From Photorhabdus cinerea (GTDB taxonomy: Bacteria > Pseudomonadota > Gammaproteobacteria > Enterobacterales > Enterobacteriaceae), in assembly GCF_011189575.1 (NCBI RefSeq), contig NZ_PUJW01000002.1, positions 186,001 through 250,000 of the forward strand: DNA of 64,000 nucleotides, given 5' to 3'. Each line of letters begins with the position of its first letter. Positions within the stretch are counted from its first letter, which is position 1. This document shows positions 24,401-33,100 of this stretch, in pieces. The position numbers and the translations under genes were made by a program. The notes under the pieces were generated by a model that did not search any database, was not told where the DNA came from, and saw only the letters and a program-made list of their open reading frames with translations.

Positions 24401-27400
24401 GGTGAAAACGACCGGCGTCAGTGGTTGTCTGCTTTGAGTTTCACCATGTTGTTGACGGCCAAGTTCCCGCAATACTTCAACACCATTAACATGGTTATGG
24501 CTCAGTCGTTGCCAGAGCAAGGCTTGGGTTTTTTCCATGCTGGCACGCAGGGAGGTTGTCTTGCGTAAATCAAAATCCATCAACATGACTGAGGTAAAAT
24601 CACCAATCAGATTTTGAACTTCTGGATGGAAAGGCTGCCGGTTAAAGAATGTCAGGTTGAGGGTAAACAGCGGATGACGGCTGTACCATTCAAGCGTATG
24701 AGCAAACAGTGTTAACAGACCGGCAGAAGGCGTCACGCCCCATTTTTTCCAGCTTTGTTTAAGTATCTGCCAGTCAGATTGTGCTAGTCGACCTTCATAA
24801 GTCGTGAATTGTGGCTGATTACGCTGAGGCAGCTGTGGGTTCAACGGTAATCTTGGCGCTGGGGGCAGTGAAGGTAATTGTTCCTGCCAGTATTCCCACG
24901 ATGCCCGCCACTCTTTACTTTCACGTTGCGCTTGTTCTGCCATCACATAGTCGCGGAAAGTAAATGCTTGTGGAGCCAATGGTTGCTGGCGATAAGCAAG
25001 TTGTAGATCGTCCATCATGATCCGGAAACTCTGTACGTCAAACTGCAACAGGTCCAGGTTCATATGTAAGCGACAATGTTCATTCGGTAGCAGCGAAACA
25101 GAGACTTCAAATAGTGGCCACTGCTCCGCAGGTGGTACTTGATAGGACAGGGTATGACGACGCTGAGCCAAAGTCTGTTCGCAAGCTGTATCGTCTAGCG
25201 TTCGCAAATCATCCTGTGATAAAGCATACCAAGGCGTTTCAGGCAAAATCCTTTGTTGTCCATCTTCATCCACGACCATGCGCAACATGCCATGACGCTG
25301 AATTAAAGCATTCCATGCTTTTTCAAAACGCGGGATATCAAAACTATCCAGTTCCAGATCCCATTCAAATAAAACGTGACAAGCTACACCACCAAAATCA
25401 ATGGCCTGAGTACGACCAATCCAGTAAGCGTGCTGAATTGGCGTCAGAGGGAATGGTGCATGACGCTGGGAACTGTCAATCATGATTTCAGGCTGAGAAG
25501 AGACTACTGGCTGTTCAGGCAATGCGTCGCCAATCAGTTCATTCAGCCCTTTCAGCGTCATATTCTGATAAGCCAATCCCGCGGTTAATCTAAAGCCAAA
25601 TTGCTGGTGGATGACCGTATTCAGCTCCAGGAAGAGCAGGGAATCCAAACCGAATTGCAATAAATCCTGTTGTGGTTCTAAACGTTCAGGTTGTTCTAAT
25701 CGCAATAATGTTGCGACACGTTGACGCAACCAATTGAGCCGTTGCTCACTATCCTGATATAGCGCGTTATTAGTAGCGAGTGAAGGAATAGATGTTGCAG
25801 CCGTATAGGTAATACCAGCCTGTAAGCGCCGTAAAATATCAGGATGATTTTCATCTAACCGCATTGCCAGATAGCAAGGAAATGCGGTACGCAGAGATTG
25901 ATTGAAATGCCAGATACCTTCATTTGCGCTGAACGGTAACATGCCATCTTGCGCCAGTTTTTCCACTAATCGCCGGTCGCTGGCCATACCAATGCCGCCC
26001 CAAACGCCCCAAACCAACGCTTTTACCATCAATTGATTCGATGCTGTCAGCGCTAAAGATTCCAAACAAGCGTTGGCGATTGCATAAGCACCTTGGCCCT
26101 GAGCACCTAACATCGATGCAGCAGAAGCGTGAAGCAGCAGATATTGTGCATTATGTTGTTGAAGCGCAGCTTGCAACGTCGATGCACTCTGAGCTTTGAC
26201 GGATAACATCTGTGATAAGCGTTGATGCTCAAGTTCTGCCAGCCGGGTATGATCCGCTATACCTGCCGCATGAATCGCGCCGGCGATACAATCCTCTTGT
26301 GCTAGCGTTTGCACTGCGTTTAACAAGGCTGGCGTATCAGTGATATCAACATTAATCCAGCGTATTTCACATTCGGTATTCTGTGACAACTCTTGCACAA
26401 AAGTATCCCAATCCGCATTTTGGCGGCGGGCAAACACAGCAATCTTACGCGCGCCTTGGGCCAGCAACCAACGGATGGAAATTTGACCGATACCGCCCAT
26501 GCCGCCTGTAACGATGTGCCAACCCTGATGGGGAATTGACATCGGCTGTTGCGATAACGGTAATGGTTGACGTTGTAAAACAGGGATAGAGACTTGATTT
26601 CCACGTACTCTCAGCCAGCGGTTATGTTCATTCAGATAGCTAAGCGCTAATGACAAAGAGTCAGAATCGTTGATGTCAGCCATATCAATCGCCTGAATAT
26701 GACGATGGGGATACTCTTCAACCGCGACACGCAGCAACGCCCAAACAGCGTATTGAGCTGGATTGATATTCTCTTTTGATAAGGTGGTTTCCGGTTGAGC
26801 GCGGCAGGTTACAACGGTTAAAGGTGCTGTTTTATCGCGTTTTAATTCGCTAATAACCTGATCACATAATTCAACAACATCACTGCCTTCGAGCAGTAAT
26901 AACGTATTTCCGCTTTCAGGCTGTAAATTAATACCCGCCTGACGCCAGTGATTAATAATCTCGTCATTTGCAGTTGAGGAACGGAGGGTATATGCCGTTG
27001 AGGATCTCTGTTTATCCGCCGTGTTTATTGTACGCCAATGCAGGGCATAGTGAGTCTCAGGGCATGGCTGTGGCGCAGGAAGCCATGATTTTGTCATGGA
27101 TCGTGCTGCCACAAATTGGCAGGGAAGATCGGCACGATCACTTAACAGCGCGAATAAGCGTTCGCCAGCATAAATCAATGCGGGGAAAGTCGCGAGTAAA
27201 CTTGCCTCCAATGACCGGCGTTTGGCATACGGTAGGGCATTGTGAGGACGATACATTTTACTTGCCGTTGGTCCGGTAACTTCCTGGTAATAATCTTGCT
27301 GGACACAATAAGTCAATAATTGTTCCAGCAAAGGGCGCCAGCAAGGTTGCAGCCGGCCAGCCCGAATCGTGTCGATGGCACTGAAACCTTGTTCAGCATC

Positions 27401-30181
27401 ACGCCCGATGCATTGATATACCAATGCATCGGTATACAGTGCTCGTAGTATTGCCGCATCGGAGTTTTGCTCAATGGCAGGATCGAGCAGGGAATTGACA
27501 TCAAGCCCTGTATTGATATTGGCTGAGTGCGGCACAGATTCAGCCACAGGGAAGCTGTAATGCTGTTCATCAAATGGATAGAGCGGAGCATGGCATTTTA
27601 CCCCGGTGAGCGGGAAAAGGTGCTGCCAATCAAGATGTGCACCGGCACAGTAAAGTTGCATCAGTGCCGTTTGCTGAGCGGTTTCTGGAGAACTTTGACG
27701 CTGTGCACCAGCAACCCAGGTTTCTCGTGGCAGACTGACACGCCGCCCGATGCCCGTTAACTGTGCATCAGCACCAAACTCTACGAATAATGCAACACCT
27801 TGCCGGCGGGCAAATTCAACTGCCTGATAATAGCGCACAGTCTGGCGCATATGATTACGCCAGTAGTCTGGTGAACCTAGCTGTTCAGAAGTTGCAATAT
27901 TCGCTGTCAGGGTGGAAATCAGCGGAATTTCTCCTGATGTAGGCTGTAAGCCGTTACAGAGCCGGGAAAATGCATCCAGAACTGAATCAAGCATGGCTGA
28001 ATGTGCAGCACAGGCAACGTTAAGACGCTGGCAGCGAATTTGTTGCTGTTCCAGACGTTGTGCCAGTGTGTCAATTTCCGTCTCTGTACCGGCCCAAACC
28101 CAGTGTTGCGGGCCATTGCAAACCGCCAGATCCAATGCCAGTGAGTGAGTAAAGGGAAGAATATCTTCTTCGTTGGCAAAAACTGCCAGCATCGCTCCCC
28201 CCTGGGAGCATTTTTGCATCAGTTTGCCCCGTACCGCGACTAGTGGCATCACTTGTTCAGGCGTGAAAATCCCAGCAACAGCAGCAGCGGCAAATTCTCC
28301 AACGGAGTGCCCCAGTACGTAATCAGGCTTTAATCCAAGCGCTTGCCAATGTGTCGCCAGCGCAATTTGATGCGCCACAATTGCCGGTTGTGCGTATTCG
28401 GTGGTGGCTAATGCGGCATCATGCTCTCCGAACATCACTGCTTTTAATGGTAATGCCAACTCGGATGTACAGGCAGCACAACAACGATCCAGCATAGCCG
28501 AGAAAACAGGAGAGCTGGCATACATGGCTTTTCCCATGCCAGACCATTGACAGCCTTGGCCGCTGAATTGCCAGAGTTGTTTGCTTTCGCTATTGGCTTG
28601 CCCGCTAAAAATGTTTGGTGTTGGGCTATTGTTCGCAAAGGTGGATAGGTTTGCGGCACTTTGTGACGTCAATGTCAGCGCTAAACGCCAGGGGAGTGAG
28701 AGGTCGCGCCCCTGTAATGCGGTCCAAGCCAGATCAGCATGATGCTCTGGCGCATCATTGAGTGCCGTCGCGTAACGTTGTGCCAATTGACGCAACGAGG
28801 ATTCAGAAGCCGCAGAGAGTAGTAACGGTGAGGTTTGCGAATGATTGACACGGCGACGATGTAATTCTTCTGGCAATGATTGCACCACGATATGACAGTT
28901 GGTACCACCAATACCGAATGAAGAAACGCCTGCGGTACGCAATTCTTGTGTCCAGTGCTGTCCTTGTGTTGCCAGCCTAAACGGACTTTGTTCCAGCCGT
29001 AATGCCGGATTAGGTTGCTGTACATTGATAGTTGGCGGAATGTAACCATGCCAGACAGACAGAACCGCTTTAATCAAGCTGGCAATGCCTGCGGCAGTAT
29101 CAAGATGGCCCATGTTACTTTTCACGGAGCCAAGGTAACAGGGCGGTACTGCCACACTACGATCAGCGAATATGCTGCGTAATGCGTCAACTTCTATTGG
29201 ATCGCCAAGAGGTGTGCCTGTACCGTGCGCTTCAATCATGCCAACATCATCAATGCTGACATCAGCCAGTTGTAATGCTTCGGTAATAACGCTGCGCTGA
29301 CCATTAACCGAAGGTGCAGTAAAGCCAACTTTTTCGTTGCCATCGTTATTAATTGCACTGCCACGTAATACCGCCATGATAGGATCGCCATCGCGTAAAG
29401 CGTCACTCAGACGTTTTAGCGTGACAACGCCAACACCATTGCCGCCATATGTGCCATTTGCCTGACTATCAAAGGGTCGGCAATGTCCATCAGGCGAGAA
29501 GATCATCCCAGGTTGATACAAATAACCGCTTTCTTGTGGGAACGAAACTGCCACACCACCAGCCAGTGCCATGTCACACTCACCAGCGCGCAGGTTCTCA
29601 CAAGCCATATGCACGGCAACCAGTGAACTTGAACACGCGGTTTGTATCGTTAATGCAGGACCTTTCAGGTTTAATTTATAGGCAGTACGAGTTGCAAGAT
29701 AATCTTTATCGTTACTGATTAGTGCCTGAAGTCCTTTAACTTTGCCGACATCGGTCATTGTGAATTGTGACCATGAAGGCCAAGTACTGACCCGGCTACT
29801 ACCGAAAACGCCTGTTTTCAGGTGTATATTACGCGGCGCATAACCCGCATGTTCAAGAGCATGCCAGGCTGTTTGCAGGAATAGACGCTGTTGAGGATCG
29901 AGCATCTCTGCTTCCTGACGTGAATAGCCAAACAGCGTAGCGTCAAATTGTTCCGCGTTCTCCAGTATCGCGGCCTGATTGACAAAGTTTTCACTATCAA
30001 TGACTTCAGGAGGAATACCTGCATCCAATAATGTTTGACGGGAGAGTGCAGCAGTACACTCAATCCCATGTTGCAGGTTATGCCAGAAAGCATTGCTATC
30101 TGGTGCCTGCGGAAAGCGGCAGGCAAGGCCAATCACTGCGATGGGATCACAATTATCGTAGTGAGGCGTTAAATCAGTCAT
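18455..30181 (-). CDS. irp1: HMWP1-like hybrid polyketide/nonribosomal peptide synthase with an extra terminal module
   Basis: 3908 residues; Yersinia HMWP1 has about 3160. Domains by residue: KS 10-440 (Cys183, His319, His359), AT 535-850 (GHSVG Ser626), a 300-residue linker without SAM motif where HMWP1 has its first methyltransferase, KR 1218-1400 (VTGGMGGIGQ; Tyr1366), ACP (Ser1514), Cy 1575-2010 (D1710xxxxD1715xxS1718), methyltransferase about 2090-2430 (VLEVGAGTG 2259-2267), PCP (Ser2529), a second Cy-type domain 2588-3010, an adenylation domain 3030-3540 with cysteine-type features (Lys3531), PCP (Ser3589), TE 3645-3895 (GWSFGG Ser3715). The extra Cy-A-PCP should add another cysteine before release. 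Its Cy domain departs from consensus (VFND for VFTS, GNLS for GDFT). One-base overlap with irp2. Confidence 0.93.
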   Translation of the reverse strand: MTDLTPHYDNCDPIAVIGLACRFPQAPDSNAFWHNLQHGIECTAALSRQTLLDAGIPPEVIDSENFVNQAAILENAEQFDATLFGYSRQEAEMLDPQQRLFLQTAWHALEHAGYAPRNIHLKTGVFGSSRVSTWPSWSQFTMTDVGKVKGLQALISNDKDYLATRTAYKLNLKGPALTIQTACSSSLVAVHMACENLRAGECDMALAGGVAVSFPQESGYLYQPGMIFSPDGHCRPFDSQANGTYGGNGVGVVTLKRLSDALRDGDPIMAVLRGSAINNDGNEKVGFTAPSVNGQRSVITEALQLADVSIDDVGMIEAHGTGTPLGDPIEVDALRSIFADRSVAVPPCYLGSVKSNMGHLDTAAGIASLIKAVLSVWHGYIPPTINVQQPNPALRLEQSPFRLATQGQHWTQELRTAGVSSFGIGGTNCHIVVQSLPEELHRRRVNHSQTSPLLLSAASESSLRQLAQRYATALNDAPEHHADLAWTALQGRDLSLPWRLALTLTSQSAANLSTFANNSPTPNIFSGQANSESKQLWQFSGQGCQWSGMGKAMYASSPVFSAMLDRCCAACTSELALPLKAVMFGEHDAALATTEYAQPAIVAHQIALATHWQALGLKPDYVLGHSVGEFAAAAVAGIFTPEQVMPLVAVRGKLMQKCSQGGAMLAVFANEEDILPFTHSLALDLAVCNGPQHWVWAGTETEIDTLAQRLEQQQIRCQRLNVACAAHSAMLDSVLDAFSRLCNGLQPTSGEIPLISTLTANIATSEQLGSPDYWRNHMRQTVRYYQAVEFARRQGVALFVEFGADAQLTGIGRRVSLPRETWVAGAQRQSSPETAQQTALMQLYCAGAHLDWQHLFPLTGVKCHAPLYPFDEQHYSFPVAESVPHSANINTGLDVNSLLDPAIEQNSDAAILRALYTDALVYQCIGRDAEQGFSAIDTIRAGRLQPCWRPLLEQLLTYCVQQDYYQEVTGPTASKMYRPHNALPYAKRRSLEASLLATFPALIYAGERLFALLSDRADLPCQFVAARSMTKSWLPAPQPCPETHYALHWRTINTADKQRSSTAYTLRSSTANDEIINHWRQAGINLQPESGNTLLLLEGSDVVELCDQVISELKRDKTAPLTVVTCRAQPETTLSKENINPAQYAVWALLRVAVEEYPHRHIQAIDMADINDSDSLSLALSYLNEHNRWLRVRGNQVSIPVLQRQPLPLSQQPMSIPHQGWHIVTGGMGGIGQISIRWLLAQGARKIAVFARRQNADWDTFVQELSQNTECEIRWINVDITDTPALLNAVQTLAQEDCIAGAIHAAGIADHTRLAELEHQRLSQMLSVKAQSASTLQAALQQHNAQYLLLHASAASMLGAQGQGAYAIANACLESLALTASNQLMVKALVWGVWGGIGMASDRRLVEKLAQDGMLPFSANEGIWHFNQSLRTAFPCYLAMRLDENHPDILRRLQAGITYTAATSIPSLATNNALYQDSEQRLNWLRQRVATLLRLEQPERLEPQQDLLQFGLDSLLFLELNTVIHQQFGFRLTAGLAYQNMTLKGLNELIGDALPEQPVVSSQPEIMIDSSQRHAPFPLTPIQHAYWIGRTQAIDFGGVACHVLFEWDLELDSFDIPRFEKAWNALIQRHGMLRMVVDEDGQQRILPETPWYALSQDDLRTLDDTACEQTLAQRRHTLSYQVPPAEQWPLFEVSVSLLPNEHCRLHMNLDLLQFDVQSFRIMMDDLQLAYRQQPLAPQAFTFRDYVMAEQAQRESKEWRASWEYWQEQLPSLPPAPRLPLNPQLPQRNQPQFTTYEGRLAQSDWQILKQSWKKWGVTPSAGLLTLFAHTLEWYSRHPLFTLNLTFFNRQPFHPEVQNLIGDFTSVMLMDFDLRKTTSLRASMEKTQALLWQRLSHNHVNGVEVLRELGRQQHGETQSRQPLTPVVFTSMLGMAQEGVAIKQSITQLLGDPVFVLSQTPQVWLDHQVMEVDGDLLFNWYCMDDVLEPGVIEALFAAYNALLVQICRQPDRIEHYDLHTPPSGHTRYDFWPQHPELRQAEQNLRAKPEIRLAEIQPRQDETQGYNLWLVAENNLSLSLPEPLVINTDVLPLPTLTEQQAFERSWQHIEQQALLGLSQTLLRHNLFTAPQQSHSREEIEQRLQLVPQYQRLLTQWLTLLNKQGFIEKIGDGYRCLQPLNHIPAPTAKLDDAVWCQTISRYVATCIGQHDALLAGRGNALELLFDDKQTTASLYSENPALRCLNQTAAEIVHQLSQTSEHFSVLEVGAGTGATSAKVLAHNAQAIESYHFTDVSPLFLDDARQLLNHYGETVKFALFDINQRIDFGQHPESGYDLIMAVNVLHDAIHLRNTLQRLSRLLKPGGWLLIIESTKRESAMQLASVGFIEGINAWTDDRGDSALLELADWRKCLEKSGYRVSLEWPGQNGPELHQQLILARTERQARLNVSEIAAQFSTLPYSLHIQQQEQLPLPVTEKIVTAKESMVQPLTTEIGQPEKEDDQLHDIEQQVIALWSSLLPQTIQRHSDFFQSGGDSLIATRMVVQLRRQGYEQANLQQLFEHPQLSEFCRTLRVVETNSATLTTPQQTEPASEQTLPLTALQYAYWLGESQLFQFGNGIAHFYAELAINELDLPRFTAAWNRVINHHAQLRGYVNDGQYHILPAVPCYTPTVIDCRTMTLNERETQLDNARDTLRTQGVPSDNWPLFDLALYHTDDRTHLLHLTIDLLVADGKSLTLILRDLHHWYQEPNWQPEPPAATIGDYIQALENEKTGETWQQSRQYWLDRLPSLPDAPVLPLKDHQSQQLDQQCLTGYISPQQWQRLQQRAAEHRVSPSQVMLTLFAHILSVWSNSEHFTINVLHGNRLLMPQHCDMLVGNLSTTSLLEVDLRNITGFGDAVSRIQRQWLADLQHALFDGQLVLREKNQHRHNLNAGMPIVFNDTTGTAGKGPSGLGTLNLFGAQTPHVYLDCMLISGVEGSIIIQWAILPQLFQPQVAENMFAHYQASVVALLEPDYQWSNPLTHWLPASDRTLCQNSNATKNIFPPHTLCSLIEQAVNRYPQHTAVVDASRQIDYRTLWSQSLTLAAHLQAQENQTSSLIGVVMEKGWEQVVAVIAILLAGRAYLPIDASYPQQRIHQLLASGEVDTVLTQPKFIQQISWPDNVHVISLNETLLNNLPVNPAKQSLSAHPEDLAYVIFTSGSTGKPKGVMIDHQGAVNTILDINQRIALNEHDSVLAISELTFDLSVYDLFGTLSRGAKLIMPAPGDSKQPDKLLTWLQQESVTVWNSVPAFVQLLEEYARSYPHSLNSLRWILMSGDWIPTNLPAKLYALHPELNLLSLGGATEASIWSIAYPIAQVDPNWRSIPYGKPLDNQTFYVLNSALSPCPIWVSGELYIGGQGLALGYWADSEKTEQAFITHPQTGERLYRTGDLGRWRPDGNIEFLGRNDHQIKIRGYRIELGEIEHRLCEHPDVQQALVFAHTTSTGALQLVAGLRLTDNASVSTELLPILPHWLQQTLPVWMCPQRFITLDTIPVSDNGKIDRRTLVTLVEAAQEVNSMSSVTILNATGQAVLSLWESVLEQQDINVHESFFTLGGDSLAAVRLMVKINQTFNRQYPLSLLQTYDTVHSLAEFIEHQPENACQSVILNKGNVEQPALFIVHPIGGHLLGYRHLAANFSAQRMIGLAFTPDSLNDEPSVAALATNYINQIRTFQPKGPYALAGWSFGGLVAYEMAHQLRAVGESVSHCILIDSFAPNVRTDLTLDDAFCHRHFLLDLQGQFPDLALDNGAIAANTETFLQALHEALPQSAQIDSSLTALYSVWRHNLSALLNYCPPQTSQPFCLIRAVQALPDFMDYLDPTTITSTDLGWQAFGPVNVTQLDGDHYSLFQHKHVGSLVTCLKDILNPVPAIEPVKENI

Positions 30182-33100
30182 TATGCAGCTCCTTTATGAC
30201 GTTTTTCCCGTTGTTGCAGACGCTTTTGTTGTTGACGCTGACGAGGGGTAATCGACTGGCGATTTCCGTCGTGGGCATCCTTTCGGCAGCGCAAGCTGAG
30301 CGTCTCTGGTGTTGGATAAGCGAATAAATCAGTCACGGCAAGATGGTGGAAACCCGCATGTTGTAATTTGCCATGCAGTTGAATGAGCTGTAGCGAGTTG
30401 GCTCCTGCCTCAAAAAAGTTTTGTCGTGCATTAATAGGATGATTAGTTACCGATAAAAACAGGCGTTGAATTTCACTGCATATTTGGGGATCGATGCCTT
30501 CTGAACGCGGTGATGGCGCAGTAACAACAGCAGCGTTATCTGCAACCATTGTGTATTGCTGGCGTGGCATCAGTTGTTCCAATGCTGAATGCCAGCTTTC
30601 TGGTTGTGCCGCGAGGGTACGCAATAGCGCCATATAGCAGTTGAACATGTTTTGTAACTGATGCGGCTCAAATAATTCTTCGACAGCATCCCAGTTTAGG
30701 CAAAGCTCATTGTCAGATTCGTAAACCTGATGATCCAACCAGATTTGTGGCGTTTGTGAGATACCCCAAACCGGTTTCATCCATGATGAATGTGAAAGGA
30801 ATTGTCCTTCATGTGTTCCCAATGCACTGGTGAAAACGACGGGCATAATGGCCGCATCGGGGCCACGGCTCTGTGCCAGTTCACGCATCACTCTGATAGC
30901 TGAAATATGCCGGTGATCCAGATCCTGCCATAACTGTTGTTGCAGTCGCCGTGTACTTGATAACCAATTTTTTTCCGGATGCCAGGCCAGTAATGACAGT
31001 GAAGTGAAATCCCCCAGAATGTGATTAATGTCCTCGTGCCAGTGCGGACGATCGAAAAGGGTAAGATTGAGGGTTAACTCCGGTCTGGTGCTGAATGCGG
31101 ACAAAACAGCCGCATAAGCCGCAATTAAAAGCGCAGAAGGGGTTATCTGATGGGGGGCAGCATGTTGCTTTAACTGATTCCATTCATGTGCAGATAACCG
31201 ATCGCTATAGCGTACAAAGCGCGGAGATTGAACACTTTCCGGTGCAATACGCAATGGTAATTGCGGGGCCAGTGGCAATGTTTTCACTTGCTCCTGCCAA
31301 TATTGCAGTGAGTTCTGATGTGCCGGCATTTGTTGCTGGTGTAACACACAATCCCGGAATGTGACTTTCAGTGGCGGCAATTCGTGCTGTTCGTCGAGAT
31401 AGAGCTGTTCTAATTCAGCCAGCAATATCTGCATGCTCAATCCGTCTAGTAACAAATTATCCAGGCTGACAAATAGCCGGGAGACAAGGCTGTTGTCTTG
31501 TGCAAGTTGGAAATCGAACACCGGCCAGTGACTGACATCTAATACCTGATGTGACAGACGTTCGCGTAATGTGTCTGCCTCGGTAATATCAGTAAATTGG
31601 TGTTGTTTAACTGAGAACGTCGGGGCATCTTTCAGTATCTGCTGCTGTCCATTAATCACAATAGTTCTAAGCACAGGATGACGCTGGATCAGGCGATTTA
31701 ATACCCGGTTTAAACGTTGAACATCTAACTGTTCTATCCGGTATTCGATAAAGAAATGGGCACCAACACCACTGAGGGCAAAACCAAGATGGCGTCCAAC
31801 CAGATAAGCTTGCTGAACTTCGGTTAATGGGAAAGGCTGATATTGATCTTGTTCTTCTGGGATTGAATAGGTTTCTGATGCAGTTTCAGACAGAGGAGCA
31901 AGTGTAGCCGCAAACGCCGCCAATTGCGGGTTACGGAAAAGATGACCAAGTTCGCCTTTGAAGCCTTGTTGTGTCAGTTCACCAATCAAACGTGTAGCCA
32001 GAAGACTATCACCACCAAGTTGGAAAAAGTCGCTATTACGGCCTAACAGCGCTGTATTTAGCAGGCATTGCCAAATGTCGGCAACAGTTTGTTCCACCGT
32101 ATTTAACAAGGCAATTTCATTTTGGTGTGGCACTTCTGTTTTTGTTGCGGACTGTAAGTTTTGTGCCAGTGCTTTACGATCAATTTTGCCGTTAGGTGTT
32201 AGGGGCAGACGCGGAATAATGTGTAAACGCTGTGGGATCATATATCCCGGCAAATGTTGCGCCAGCACGGACTTAATTTTTTCCCGATCAGGAATCGTGA
32301 CGTTGTCACTTGCTTGCATCAACAACACACTAAGATTGCCGATGGTAATGGGTGTTTCCGTCTGTAGTGGTAGAAGAGGCAGCCACTGTGACGCAGAGCG
32401 TAATTGAATACCGTGAGGCGAGAGTAATTCAGTTGTAATCAAAGAGAGAGACGAGGCTTGTTGCAACTCCATTGCCAATACCAACGCACCTGGTTGTGCC
32501 AGAGGTATCAACGCTTTGATGCAACTTGCCGGATCTTCCTCGCGGTGTAATACATTGTTTAGCAGGATGATATCTGCCTGATGCTGTAGAGACTCAGGAA
32601 TGTGTTCAGGCCAGCATTTTTTTGACCAATACTGTACTGAGGCATGAATATAACCACTTAACCGTGTTTGCATCTGGTTAATCAATGCCTGAGAACGTTC
32701 AAAGCCGAGATAAGACAGATGTTGGTTAGTAATATGTTCTGCCAGCCACTGGGCACAGAGGCCGCTGCGGGCGTCGAACTCCATTACAGTAACAGGGCGT
32801 TGTAACCGTTGGGAAAGGGTAATGATGACCTGTTTTAATCCAGCCAACCATTGTTGGGTTTCTGGTAGCTCGAAGAGCTGTTGTTCTGGTGCGAATTGCG
32901 GATCATCAAGTAATGTGACTGCTGCCTGTTGCCCGGTAAGAATACTACGTAGCATAGAATGCCAGCGTTCAGGGATGCATCCTGCTTCATTATTATTGCA
33001 TGTGGTGGATGACAATGCGGCCTGATAGACATGATGTGTAGATTCAGCCAATAGACTGCGTTGGCAAAGATACGCCAGCATACGGGCAAACCAGTCGCGG

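Noticed and set aside
26440..27600. A first C-methyltransferase domain in the HMWP1-like protein between AT and KR
   Set aside because: No SAM motif I could be read between about residues 870 and 1210; only a short helical stretch resembling part of such a domain is present.
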